Origin: Nemertoderma westbladi
Taxonomy: Eukaryota > Xenacoelomorpha > Nemertodermatida > Nemertodermatidae
NCBI GenBank assembly: GCA_032718475.1
Contig: JAUCBJ010000136.1
Location: 1-54,783, forward strand
Direction: 5' to 3'
Length of the DNA: 54,783 nucleotides
Position numbers and translations under genes: made by a program. The notes under the pieces were generated by a model. The model was not told the DNA's origin, made no database searches, and worked only from the letters and a program-made list of their open reading frames with translations. This document shows, piece after piece, positions 10,931 through 19,094 of the stretch (the first letter of the stretch is position 1; each line of letters opens with the position of its first letter).

Positions 10931-11101
10931 ATGGTTAAAACAGGAGTAACATTTAGAAAATTATATTTAGTATCGAGTAAACCGTTAGCTGTTGATTTAA
11001 AACCTCAAGATATACCTAGAGTAAATACTACAAAAAGAAAACCCTTCAAAACATCAACTTCAAAGAAAATAATTAAAAAATTTCAGTTGTTCTTACGGTG
11101 A
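10931..11101 (+). CDS. Short basic ORF between the small conserved protein and the integrase
   Basis: A 56-codon ORF begins 2 bp after the preceding stop (ATGGTTAAAACAGG) and ends in TGA at 11099-11101. The product is basic, with Lys/Arg-rich segments KRKPFK and KKIIKK. Close spacing matches the packed gene order, so it may be real, but no relative is recognised. The sequence TTTCAG just before its end resembles a splice acceptor, so the region could instead be leader for the integrase. Confidence 0.35.
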   Translation: MVKTGVTFRKLYLVSSKPLAVDLKPQDIPRVNTTKRKPFKTSTSKKIIKKFQLFLR

Positions 11102-11152
11102 TGCCCTTTATAAGAGATTTGAATATACATATTACTTGCGGTTGTCGAAAAG

Positions 11153-12241
11153 ATGCCTCGCAAGATGAAACCGATTTTAAGCCGAAGCTTAGACAAAAAA
11201 CTGTTAAGAATTTATTTAGATCCATCATCCCCCGCGGGTTTTGCAAGTGTTGCAAAATTAGCAAAAGCTGCAAACATCAAAGCAGCCCAAGCCCAGAAAT
11301 GGTTGAGCGGGCAAAAGACATACACCCTTCACGCTCCACGTAGACATCATTATCCAACATCTAAAATATTTACGGGAGGCATAAAAGATATATATATGAT
11401 AGATTTGGTGGATATGCAGCAATATAAGTCGCAAAATAATAATTATAACTATATATTAACATGTATTGATGCCTTTAGCAGGCTTGCTTTTGGCTATGGT
11501 ATGAAAACAAAAAAGGGTGTTGAAATTATTAGTATATTGCAAAAAATATTCCAGAAAGGAAAACCAAACAGAATCGCCACGGATCAAGGTTCTGAGCTTC
11601 TAAATAAATCTGTAAGGAAATATTTAGATACGTTAGGTATACAGTATTACGTAATGTATTCTGTGAATAAGGCGGCTATTGTCGAGAGATTCAATAGAAC
11701 ATTAAAAACAAAGATGTTCAAAATTTTTACACAACAAGGAAATAATGTTTGGATTAAAATTTTACCTAAGCTTATCTCGGCTTATAATAGGTCATATCAT
11801 AGGACAATAAAAATGACACCTATTGAAGTTAATAAATTTAATGAAACTGAATTAATGAATAGATTATATGGGAAATATAGACAGATTAATCATAAGAAAA
11901 TAAAATTTAAAGTTGGAGATACAGTACGATTATCTATCGCTCGTACTGCTTTAGCTAAAGGCTATCGTGAACAATGGACACGTGAATTATTTATTATTCA
12001 TCGTGTCAGGTTGGATAGAGTACCTGCTGTAATGTTCGATATTAAGGACAGCGCTGGAGCTATAATAAAGGGCTCATTTTATTCTCACGAACTCCAAAAG
12101 GTCCACCCGAATAGTAATATTTATCTAGCAATTGATAAAAATATTGGCAAACTTAAAGAACGTGTTCGCAATGGGAAGAAAGAATATTTAGTCCGATTCA
12201 TCGGATCCAAGAAACAGTCGTGGGTACAGCATATTCAATAA
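11153..12241 (+). CDS. Polinton integrase (retroviral-type rve DDE) with chromodomain-like end
   Basis: The 362-residue enzyme would join element DNA ends to host DNA. The N-terminal region includes PSSPAGFASVAKLAKAA and QKTYTLHAPRR, typical of Polinton integrases. The catalytic core has IDLVDM (first Asp, residue 84), ILTCIDAFSRLAFGYGMKTK, TDQGSE (Asp 144) and AAIVERFNRTLK (Glu 178), so the DDE triad is complete. FKVGDTVRL near 260 marks the SH3-like DNA-binding part. The C-terminus, LKERVRNGKKEYLVRFIGSKKQSW, resembles a chromodomain cut short soon after the conserved Trp. The chosen ATG is the first in the open frame. The gene is intact. Confidence 0.93.
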   Translation: MPRKMKPILSRSLDKKLLRIYLDPSSPAGFASVAKLAKAANIKAAQAQKWLSGQKTYTLHAPRRHHYPTSKIFTGGIKDIYMIDLVDMQQYKSQNNNYNYILTCIDAFSRLAFGYGMKTKKGVEIISILQKIFQKGKPNRIATDQGSELLNKSVRKYLDTLGIQYYVMYSVNKAAIVERFNRTLKTKMFKIFTQQGNNVWIKILPKLISAYNRSYHRTIKMTPIEVNKFNETELMNRLYGKYRQINHKKIKFKVGDTVRLSIARTALAKGYREQWTRELFIIHRVRLDRVPAVMFDIKDSAGAIIKGSFYSHELQKVHPNSNIYLAIDKNIGKLKERVRNGKKEYLVRFIGSKKQSWVQHIQ

Positions 12242-12493
12242 GCTTAGGTTTATACTGTATATTAATTCATTTTGGTCGCATATGACCGTAATTAATCAAT
12301 ATTAACTCGAATGATATTACTATATCTATAGTTCATCCGCTTTAAATAAAGCCAATAAAATATTGATCCCGCGCATATACTGTAGAAGATGCACGACAAT
12401 GAACGTGGTCACAGATGTCTATAATTTAACATTATACTGTATGTACAATGGAGTCAAGTAGAGAGAGAGAGAGCTTAAATAATAATAATAATA
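12242..12493. other. Intergenic leader before the minor capsid genes
   Basis: About 250 bp without an ORF. It ends with a GA run followed by (AAT)n directly before the ATG at 12494. Together with the ATPase leader this is the second + strand gene preceded by a TAATAATAA-type run. A promoter is likely but not demonstrable. Confidence 0.5.
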
Positions 12494-13366
12494 ATGGCCA
12501 CAGATACATATATCACTCTACTTTCAGATAGCTCATTAAACACTTACCCCAATAATAATCCTAGCGAGTTTACTGTTGATTTAGCCGAAGAATTATATAT
12601 TGGTCCAAACGCTAAAATTGGGCTTGCCGAGCTTCAATACCAAGCAACATACAGTAATATTACGCTGCAAACTCAAATCTCACTGTCAATCGGGGTAGAT
12701 GCAAAAGATGCCAAATTATATAGTTTATTTCCTGGTATGCATAACTCTATTCAAGTCATTATTGATAATATAAATAAACTGTTTAATTCTGAAGCGAAAT
12801 ATAGAGATTTCGAATTCATTTTTAATACAAATAATTCTAGAATTAAATTTAAATTTCCTAAAAAGTTGAAAAAAATACAATTAAGTCTACGTGGTGATTT
12901 AATACAAATTCTAGGCTTAAAACCGTTATTGGATCGGAATCATCCGGATATTCCGAATTGGGATATATACAGTACCACTACAGTAGATGAATTAAGCAAT
13001 ATAGAACAGCCGATATTAATTTTAAATTATAGCGGGCCAAAAATTTCGGAAATTGGCATTTTAGATTTTCCAGCTCCCACGAATATAACACGTAATAAAG
13101 ACACTATCTTTATATACACAGATATTATTAAGAACTCATTTGTTGGTGACGCTTTAGCTCCGCTCTTAAGAACCTGCCCTTTAACGCAATTAAATCGAAA
13201 ATATATTAATCATGAATACGAGAGCATTTGCTATTACCCGTTGTTGAATAAAAAACTAAAAACAATCTTAATTACTTTACGTGACGGGCAAGGCCAATTA
13301 ATTAACTTCAGTGGAGGTCGCACTGTTATAACACTTAAGTTAATACAGGGTGGTAGTGATGGATGA
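12494..13366 (+). CDS. Minor capsid (penton-like) protein, copy 1
   Basis: This 290-residue protein opens ATDTYITLLSDSSLNTYPNNNP, followed by FTVDLAEELYI and KIGLAELQYQ. That opening (aromatic-hydrophobic strand, Ser-Asn-Ser, then YPNN/FPxN) is common in Polinton and adintovirus proteins thought to be minor capsid or penton components. The tail VITLKLIQGG ends the ORF. The role (vertex or capsid-associated) is inferred from family context. The TGA stop overlaps the next gene's ATG in ATGGATGA, so the two are probably translated in a coupled way. The ORF is intact. Confidence 0.7.
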   Translation: MATDTYITLLSDSSLNTYPNNNPSEFTVDLAEELYIGPNAKIGLAELQYQATYSNITLQTQISLSIGVDAKDAKLYSLFPGMHNSIQVIIDNINKLFNSEAKYRDFEFIFNTNNSRIKFKFPKKLKKIQLSLRGDLIQILGLKPLLDRNHPDIPNWDIYSTTTVDELSNIEQPILILNYSGPKISEIGILDFPAPTNITRNKDTIFIYTDIIKNSFVGDALAPLLRTCPLTQLNRKYINHEYESICYYPLLNKKLKTILITLRDGQGQLINFSGGRTVITLKLIQGGSDG

Positions 13367-13670
13367 ATTCTACGTAAGACTACCAAGTAACTCCTGTCCA
13401 ATTGATTTTCCCCGCAATAGCGCTAGTAATTATCAGATCAATTTCCATGGCGCCTTACCTATAAACCCAAACGAAAACTGGGTGGTAGGTATAAAAAGTA
13501 TATTTTACTTAGCAACGTTGCCGTCCATGTATAACAATGTAGAGAATGTTATTTTATTAAAAAAAGGAAAAAAAAAATTTGAGGATACACTTCCATCCGG
13601 TTTGTTCTACAGTATCAATGACATTATAGATTATTTGAACACGGGGGCGTTGAAAGATAAATTAAAATAG
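13359..13670 (+). pseudogene. Minor capsid-like protein, copy 2, N-terminal part (frame broken)
   Basis: The frame is open from 13350 (GTG), but the first ATG is at 13359, overlapping the upstream stop. The start DEFYVRLPSNSCPIDFPRNS has the same N-terminal signature as the preceding gene, so the two are paralogues. The frame ends at TAG 13668-13670 in an A-rich tract. The remainder of the protein continues in another frame from about 13661. A single small indel explains the break. It could be a real mutation, a sequencing error in the A-rich tract or, less likely, programmed frameshifting. Confidence 0.7.
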
Positions 13671-14203
13671 TTGAAAATACTCAGCAAAATAGGTTGCAAT
13701 TTATTTTAGGGAAAACTGTGCAAGAGTTATTTATAGGTCAACAATTAGCCTATTATTTTGGAATTACTGAAAATAATCTCGGTGCGAATTTAAATCCAAA
13801 TTTTAAAATTATTTTGAAGACGAAAAATAATATAAAGGGTTATTTAATAAAGGTTATCGGAAATGGAGAAAAAGCTTACCAGATGGTATTTTTATGCCCT
13901 CAACCACCCAATTCTATTCCAGAACCTAAGTCGAACATGTACGTGACTACTAATATAATTGAAAATCAATATATTAATGACTTTGGTTTAGCTTTACTTC
14001 GTCGTGTTGCGATACCTGATGACGTGAAATATGGTAGCGTAATTAATATAGAATTTGTCAAGGATACAATTCATTATATCCCTGTAAAAAAATCATATAA
14101 GATAACATACATTCATATTGAAATAACAGACAAAGAAGGAAAAGATTTGAATTTTGAATACGGGACAACATCTATTACATTACACTTTAAACGTATAAAT
14201 TAA
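13661..14203 (+). pseudogene. Minor capsid-like protein, copy 2, C-terminal part
   Basis: This frame opens after a TAA at 13658-13660 and runs to the stop at 14203, with no good ATG near its start (the first start-like codon is TTG at 13694). It contains VQELFIGQQLAYYFGI, PEPKSNMYVTTNIIE and a terminal ITLHFKRIN strand, similar to the VITLKLIQ ending of copy 1. It is therefore read as the rest of copy 2 after a frameshift, not an independent gene. Confidence 0.65.
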
Positions 14204-14204
14204 A

Positions 14205-14780
14205 ATGGATTCTGATTTATTTCAAAGATACAGTAAACCTCAATATGGTGGTTCAGACTCTAATCTTGCTGTTTTTAAAGGTGGTAGAAGTACCAGAGGT
14301 TCGACGCAAGTTCCTGTTTTTCGAGGTGGTTCATATATTGACCCTTACAGTCAACAAATTGGCACATTTGGTCCAAACTTAAAACAACGTCGTTTTCAGC
14401 GTTATCGTAGAGGTATGCGGGCAAATCAACACGGAGAAGGTATATTTACAGACGCTTTATCGACATTGAAAAAATTTGGTAAGCCATTAGCTAAAAAAGT
14501 TTTACAGAAAGCTTTACCATTTACCACAAAATTTATGAGACAATACGTAATACCAAAAGGTAAGCGGGTCTTACATCAGCAGGCTAATACGGTTATTAAT
14601 AAAGCATTAAATAAAATGAAACCGTCAACAAGGTCAGTTGTAGAAAAAGTTTATAGAGATTTAAAGCGACCCGCTAGACCAATGTCTATGAACATACATC
14701 ATCGATGTAGTAAAAAGAGAAATATAAAAGGCAAATTGAAACACTGCGAAAAAAGTATTTTTTATAATGTCAATTATTAA
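14205..14780 (+). CDS. Basic virion protein, adenovirus pVI/pX-like by context
   Basis: A 191-residue strongly basic protein. The N-terminal half has two related Gly-Gly segments, AVFKGG (about 22-27) and PVFRGG (about 37-42), plus HGEGIF near 76. These resemble the Gly-containing sites cut by adenain proteases. A helical, amphipathic region follows (ALSTLKKFGKPLAKKVLQKA), then a Lys/Arg-rich end. In Polintons and adenoviruses, such proteins between capsid genes act as internal, membrane-active or DNA-condensing components released by the viral protease. That role is inferred. The gene begins 1 bp after the previous ORF and overlaps the next by 14 bp. Confidence 0.6.
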   Translation: MDSDLFQRYSKPQYGGSDSNLAVFKGGRSTRGSTQVPVFRGGSYIDPYSQQIGTFGPNLKQRRFQRYRRGMRANQHGEGIFTDALSTLKKFGKPLAKKVLQKALPFTTKFMRQYVIPKGKRVLHQQANTVINKALNKMKPSTRSVVEKVYRDLKRPARPMSMNIHHRCSKKRNIKGKLKHCEKSIFYNVNY

Positions 14781-16026
14781 GGAATTAGATTTATTTTCTA
14801 CACAGCCAATACAGACTGAATTTAAAGCAAAGCATTATGAAACAATTTACCCCGTATCTAATCTCAGAAGTGAATCTAGGGAGGTCACATTCCTTGTACC
14901 GAGATCCAATGAATTCTATACGAAACTACAAGATGCGTTATTAATTACAAAATGTACTGTACGATGGGATAGACGACTTGAAAACTCCCATATATATATG
15001 CTGAATTACCCCGCTGAAACTATGTGGAGTGATATTAAAATAGACCTTAATGAGAAGCAGGTTGAAAATAGCAATAACCATTATTTCTACAAGTCGTACT
15101 TATCCAATTTATTATTTACAACTTACGAGGATAAAAATGGGCTACTGGGTGCGGGTGGCTTTCATCAACCTTTATCTGAGCACGGAAATGAAATTGATCC
15201 CGGCGCGCATCCTATTGACGATGCCTTTAGTAAACAAATGCAATTTGTAAGTGGATTGACGATTGATTTTGATACTGAAACTAAAATAATACAACCCGGG
15301 TATGATTTAAGAATGCATTTTAGAAAAGTATCAAATTCGTTTATTTTTAAAATCACTCCAAACGCAAACGCGGTGACAAATCTTCGACTAGAATTAGATG
15401 AAATAAAGATTCTAATCCCTAGAATGGAGGTTAATCCTGTAATAGAAAGCAGTCACCTAAAAGGTTTAGAGAGTTACGATATTGAATATCAATTTCAAAA
15501 AAAGGAGGTGACAACATTTACTATTCCCGCTCAAACCACAAATTACACCCAAACAAACATATTTGATGGTAAAAAACCCAAATTAGTTATTATTGGCTTC
15601 ATAACAAATAACGCTTATTCGGGAGAATTAATTAGCAATCCCTTGAAATTTGAACATTTTAACCTTAGACGCGCGGAACTGATTGTAGACGGTCTTCCAG
15701 TAGGTGGTGTAATATACGAGCCTAATTTTACAGATGGAACATATATTTTTGAGTATACTCAATTAATGAAGAACATTAATACATATATTAACGGTTATGG
15801 AGGTAATAATATAGACCATGAAACCTACTTAGGTAATTGCCCCATCCTATCCTGGGACTTAACCGCCGACGGCTATGTTAGAGATCCGCAACCGTCGATA
15901 TATACTAATGGCCAATTAAAATTAAGATTTGCTGAACCGTTGGTTGAAACCATAAATGTAATCGTTTTTAATATTTATGATCAATCATTAAGTTTAAATA
16001 GCAGGAAAGAAATACATATCGATTAA
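14767..16026 (+). CDS. Major capsid-like protein (double jelly-roll, F54H12.2-like)
   Basis: The 419-residue protein opens with KELDLFSTQPIQTEF, then YETIYPVSNLRSESREVTFL, VPRSNEFYTKLQDALLITKC and WSDIKIDLNEKQVE. This opening matches my memory of the widely annotated animal family 'uncharacterized protein F54H12.2-like', which Polinton studies treat as the double jelly-roll major capsid protein. Length is near the family's usual size. It sits between the pVI-like gene (14-bp overlap) and the protease (2-bp gap), the usual capsid-protease cluster. No break is seen, so capsid could in principle still be made. Confidence 0.8.
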   Translation: MSIIKELDLFSTQPIQTEFKAKHYETIYPVSNLRSESREVTFLVPRSNEFYTKLQDALLITKCTVRWDRRLENSHIYMLNYPAETMWSDIKIDLNEKQVENSNNHYFYKSYLSNLLFTTYEDKNGLLGAGGFHQPLSEHGNEIDPGAHPIDDAFSKQMQFVSGLTIDFDTETKIIQPGYDLRMHFRKVSNSFIFKITPNANAVTNLRLELDEIKILIPRMEVNPVIESSHLKGLESYDIEYQFQKKEVTTFTIPAQTTNYTQTNIFDGKKPKLVIIGFITNNAYSGELISNPLKFEHFNLRRAELIVDGLPVGGVIYEPNFTDGTYIFEYTQLMKNINTYINGYGGNNIDHETYLGNCPILSWDLTADGYVRDPQPSIYTNGQLKLRFAEPLVETINVIVFNIYDQSLSLNSRKEIHID

Positions 16027-16028
16027 GT

Positions 16029-16481
16029 ATGTTATCTACAGAGGACCTTGATATGTTTCCAGTGGGTGGTCACTATTTGGGTGCGTTTCCAGCTAACAAA
16101 TTACCTAAATTAGATAATAATAAGCGAAGAGACTATGGCTTAATAGTAAATACCGATAAAGAGCATCTGCCTGGGATTCATTGGATCGCGATATATATAC
16201 GAGATAATGAGGCTGAATTATTTGACTCGTTTGGACCAAAATATCCAAACAGATGCATCGAAAAATGGCTTGAGAAAAATTCCGCAAGGTGGCGTACTAC
16301 TCGCAAACAATTTCAAGACCCTAGGAGGACCACATGCGGTCTGTACTGTCTGTATTATTTGGTAAATCGTATTCACACAATCTATCCAATGAGAGCGTTT
16401 ACAAATAATGTGGAAATAAATGAAATAATATTATATAAATGGCTTGTTAATTATTATAAAATAAACCAACAAGCGTTGTAA
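16029..16481 (+). CDS. Adenain-like maturation cysteine protease
   Basis: A 150-residue C5/Ulp-type protease that would cleave capsid precursors during particle maturation. Catalytic residues can be placed: His 51 in GIHWIAIYI, Asp 66 in FDSFGP, an oxyanion Gln at 95 or 97 in KQFQD, and Cys 103 in TTCGLYCLYYL. Order and spacing match the adenovirus and Polinton proteases, and the short length fits. The start begins 2 bp after the capsid gene stop. Candidate substrates with Gly-Gly sites lie just upstream (14205-14780). Confidence 0.88.
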   Translation: MLSTEDLDMFPVGGHYLGAFPANKLPKLDNNKRRDYGLIVNTDKEHLPGIHWIAIYIRDNEAELFDSFGPKYPNRCIEKWLEKNSARWRTTRKQFQDPRRTTCGLYCLYYLVNRIHTIYPMRAFTNNVEINEIILYKWLVNYYKINQQAL

Positions 16482-16516
16482 TTAATTATTTAACTTGCTT
16501 TTGTTTATCAGATAAA

Positions 16517-17116
16517 ATGGATAATATTATTTTTGTTGATTTTCAATATTATAAGATAGACAATAAAGAGTATCCGGTAGTATTTAAAGAATTTGCTATA
16601 TTTGATTCTAATTACACCAAAACTAATATAAAGACGTTTTTAATTAAAGGCCCGTCTAATATTAAGTTATCAGCTTTAGATGCAGCCCACGTAAACAATT
16701 TACGGGATATGACTTCTCACTTGCCCTGGGACTACGGGGACATTTCTCAAGATGACTTTAAAAAATATATAAAGAGACATTTAAAATATAAAAAAAACAT
16801 TCATGTATTTGGGTTGCTGAAGCAGGCAATATTAGTTTCCCAACTCGATGTTCTCGCGCCAAATTCGGTGGAGAGATTGGGAATATATAAGCAATATCAC
16901 GAATATTTAACCCCCTGTCGCTTTCACGATCAATTTATTCCACTGGAAAATAAATGTGCGTTCCACTTAAACACAAAGGATAACTGTCTGCGGTATTGCT
17001 CAGCAAAACGCGTTGGGGGGTATGAGATGCTACATTTTTTCATGAGAAAGCGTTTAACTGCGACTGATGATGATGATAAACAGAAAGAAATAACTGTGGT
17101 GGAAGATGTACTGTAG
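16517..17116 (+). CDS. Exonuclease-like protein of unknown role
   Basis: The 199-residue ORF begins MDNIIFVDFQYYK, then YPVVFKEFAIFDS and TFLIKGPS. It later has LPWDYGD and the Cys/His-rich PCRFHDQF..NKCAFHL..NCLRYC near residues 132-162. Its 'VDFQ - KE.AI - LIK.P' opening and Cys/His end recall a family of uncharacterised arthropod and other animal proteins that look like divergent DnaQ/RNase T (RNase H fold) exonucleases, with Asp 8 as a possible catalytic acid. The fold is a guess and the family memory is imprecise. It is the last + strand gene and faces the - strand block across the convergent gap. Confidence 0.6.
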   Translation: MDNIIFVDFQYYKIDNKEYPVVFKEFAIFDSNYTKTNIKTFLIKGPSNIKLSALDAAHVNNLRDMTSHLPWDYGDISQDDFKKYIKRHLKYKKNIHVFGLLKQAILVSQLDVLAPNSVERLGIYKQYHEYLTPCRFHDQFIPLENKCAFHLNTKDNCLRYCSAKRVGGYEMLHFFMRKRLTATDDDDKQKEITVVEDVL

Positions 17117-17467
17117 GTTTACTCTAAGCATGTAATGTGATGGGATATAATATAATTTTATTTTGGTGATGATCTTGATGTTAATATACAAATATAATAA
17201 AATATAATTTTTTTACAACAAGTTCTCTAAAAAGAGTCAATTGCGGTAGGTTAACCATGCACATTTAACAATATGACGTAGACGTAACATGTACAGTAAG
17301 TATTCTCGATATCATTCTAATATAGATATACTGGTATTGCGAAACATCCTATACATCGCAAACTAATAACACATACAGTAGTTGACTAGTAATATTAGTC
17401 AGAAATGCAACATAAACTGTATAGGATGTAGTGTTAACCTGTTGGTACCAGTACTGATAAATTCAAT

Positions 17468-18272
17468 AATTTATTATAAGCCTAACCACAACTGTCATCC
17501 GCTTTATCAGTACTGGTAGTGTTTTACTCTTCCAACACTGTAGTCACAGTCTACTGGTATCAGTACAGCAGTAATCTGAAGCAATAGCATACTGCTGTCA
17601 TGATCTGGATTACACGCAGGGGTCTCTCATATAGGGATTAGATCACCTATCCAAACAATACAGTACTGCAGTACTGTCGTTGTTCTTGATGTAACAACAT
17701 AATCAGATAGAGCATACTGATTTCCTTTGATTAGCATTGTACCGCAGTACTAGTACTACAGTATTAATGTAACAGTACCCGCAGTAACAAACTAGGCCAA
17801 TGTATACAATATCGTGAGCCAGTTACAATCAGATGTGTACGCAGTCAGCCACACTGCGGGGGATGTGGTCAACCTCGCAGCTCCTATCCACAACTGTCAT
17901 CCATTTTATCAGTACAGCAGTAATCTGATGTAATAGCATTTGTTTTTTTTCACCTATAAGGATACTGCTGTCTACCCGAACCTTGATTAGCATACTGCTG
18001 TCATAACCTAGAAGGGACGCGTGGCTCTCACATATAGGGATTAGATCACCTACCCAAACAATACAGTACTGCAGTACTGTCGCTGTTCTTGATGTAACAG
18101 CATTGTCAGATAGAGCATGCTGATTTCTTTTGATTAGCATTGTACTGCAGTACGGTACCGGTACCACAGTATTAATGTAACAGTACCCGCAGTAACAAAC
18201 TGAGTCAATGTATACAATATCGTGAGCCAGTTACAATCGGATGTGTGCGCAGTCAGCCACACTGCTGGGAAA
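17468..18272. repeat. Tandem duplication, about 400 bp per copy, diverged
   Basis: The two copies share CACAACTGTCATCC (start), ATAGGGATTAGATCACCTA, AATACAGTACTGCAGTACTG, GATAGAGCAT, AACAGTACCCGCAGTAACAA and CGTGAGCCAGTTACAATC (end). Copy 1 spans about 17468-17855 and copy 2 about 17885-18272. Copy 1 has extra sequence near its left end and copy 2 an insertion near 17938-17990. Confidence 0.85.
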
Positions 18273-18284
18273 CGGTCCACCTCG

Positions 18285-18460
18285 CAGCCGTCTAGCCACC
18301 CTCGCAGTCAGCCTCGCGGCAGGCAGTCAGCCTCGCAGTCAGCCTCGCGGCATGCAGTCAGCCTCGCAGCCAGCCTCGCGGCACGCAGTCAACCTCGCGG
18401 CACGCAGTCAGCCTCGCGGCACGCAGCCAGCCACGCAGCTAGGCACACAGTCAGCCCGTG
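18285..18460. repeat. GC-rich minisatellite (CAGCCTCGCGGCA units)
   Basis: Short units around CAGTCAGCCTCGCGGCACG recur with variable length. The two ORFs that cross the array (Ser/Gln/Arg/Ala-rich) are by-products of the repeat and are not annotated as genes. Just downstream is a (TTGA)n run near 18509. Confidence 0.85.
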
Positions 18461-18743
18461 AGAGTCATGCTTATTCAAACGAGGTTAGTTTTCCCTAACT
18501 ACCGATTGATTGATTGATTGAAAAATAATAATGTTTAATTTTCACCTTCTAATCACCAACACCTAAAGTCACAACACCAAACATTAATAAATAATTAACA
18601 AGTTTACTAAATATAGGGTAATAAATGTGAAATTTGCTAGGTGAACACATTAAAGTACATTTACCGGTATGAAAGCAGCAAATGACTACGGTATTATTTA
18701 TTCTTATTTTGCAATTATTAAAAATTTCAGGTTCATATATAAC

Positions 18744-19094
18744 TTAAAGTTGCACATTATCAAAGATAACATAAAACCCGGTATTGTTTATCAATAACCT
18801 ATAGACTACAGACTTAATACTAAAAATATAAGTACATAAATTAACAGATTTTAAAATCAAATTAATACTAGTTTTATCAAATATATGCTTTTTTACTTTT
18901 TGGAAATTATACTTACTACCTAATAATGTAATACGACCATTTTTAAATATTAATAATGTGGCACCAAATATCTTATATATAAACTGATTTGGTTTGAGTA
19001 TGTGTTTACCAGATAATTGATTTTTTAATTCTTTCAAATTAATCGCTGACACTTGCTGGCAACTTACATTCTTATTGACTATCTGATAGTTCAT
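18744..19094 (-). CDS. Small protein resembling one TATA-binding-protein half repeat
   Basis: A 116-residue ORF overlapping the polymerase 3' end by 23 bp in another frame. Residues 14-72 (VSAINLKELKNQLSG ... KPNQFIYKIFGATLLIF ... NGRITLLGSK ... VKKHI) follow the order of a TBP repeat: 'INL..L', 'Y/KPxxF..xI', 'TxLIFxSGKIxxTGAK', then the last helix. The LLIF-KNG-RI-LLGSK core is at residues 47-61. A second half (residues 77-116) is too diverged to judge. A TBP-like factor in a viral genome could direct transcription, as suggested for the African swine fever virus TBP-like protein. That comparison is inference. No TBP homologue is known to me as a standard Polinton gene. Confidence 0.5.
   Translation of the reverse strand: MNYQIVNKNVSCQQVSAINLKELKNQLSGKHILKPNQFIYKIFGATLLIFKNGRITLLGSKYNFQKVKKHIFDKTSINLILKSVNLCTYIFSIKSVVYRLLINNTGFYVIFDNVQL

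Larger units (their letters stand above)
17117..18743. other. Convergent intergenic gap of the Polinton, repeat-filled
   Basis: No credible gene is seen. The first ~120 bp are AT-rich and include AATATAATAAAATATAA, suited to 3' ends. After that the composition changes to host-like CAGTACTGCAGTACTG words, an approximately 400-bp tandem duplication and a GC-rich minisatellite. It may be a repeat insertion tolerated between converging 3' ends. Confidence 0.6.

Noticed and set aside
13661-14203. Separate gene downstream of minor capsid copy 2
   Set aside because: It has no ATG near its start and continues the preceding protein, so it is treated as the same broken gene.
17468-18272. Long terminal repeats of a retrovirus-like element
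   Set aside because: The two copies are almost adjacent with no gag or pol between them, no primer-binding site and no TG...CA ends. It is a tandem duplication.
18222-18498. Ser/Gln/Arg-rich ORFs in the Polinton gap
   Set aside because: They are read-through of a GC-rich minisatellite in two frames with no protein signature.
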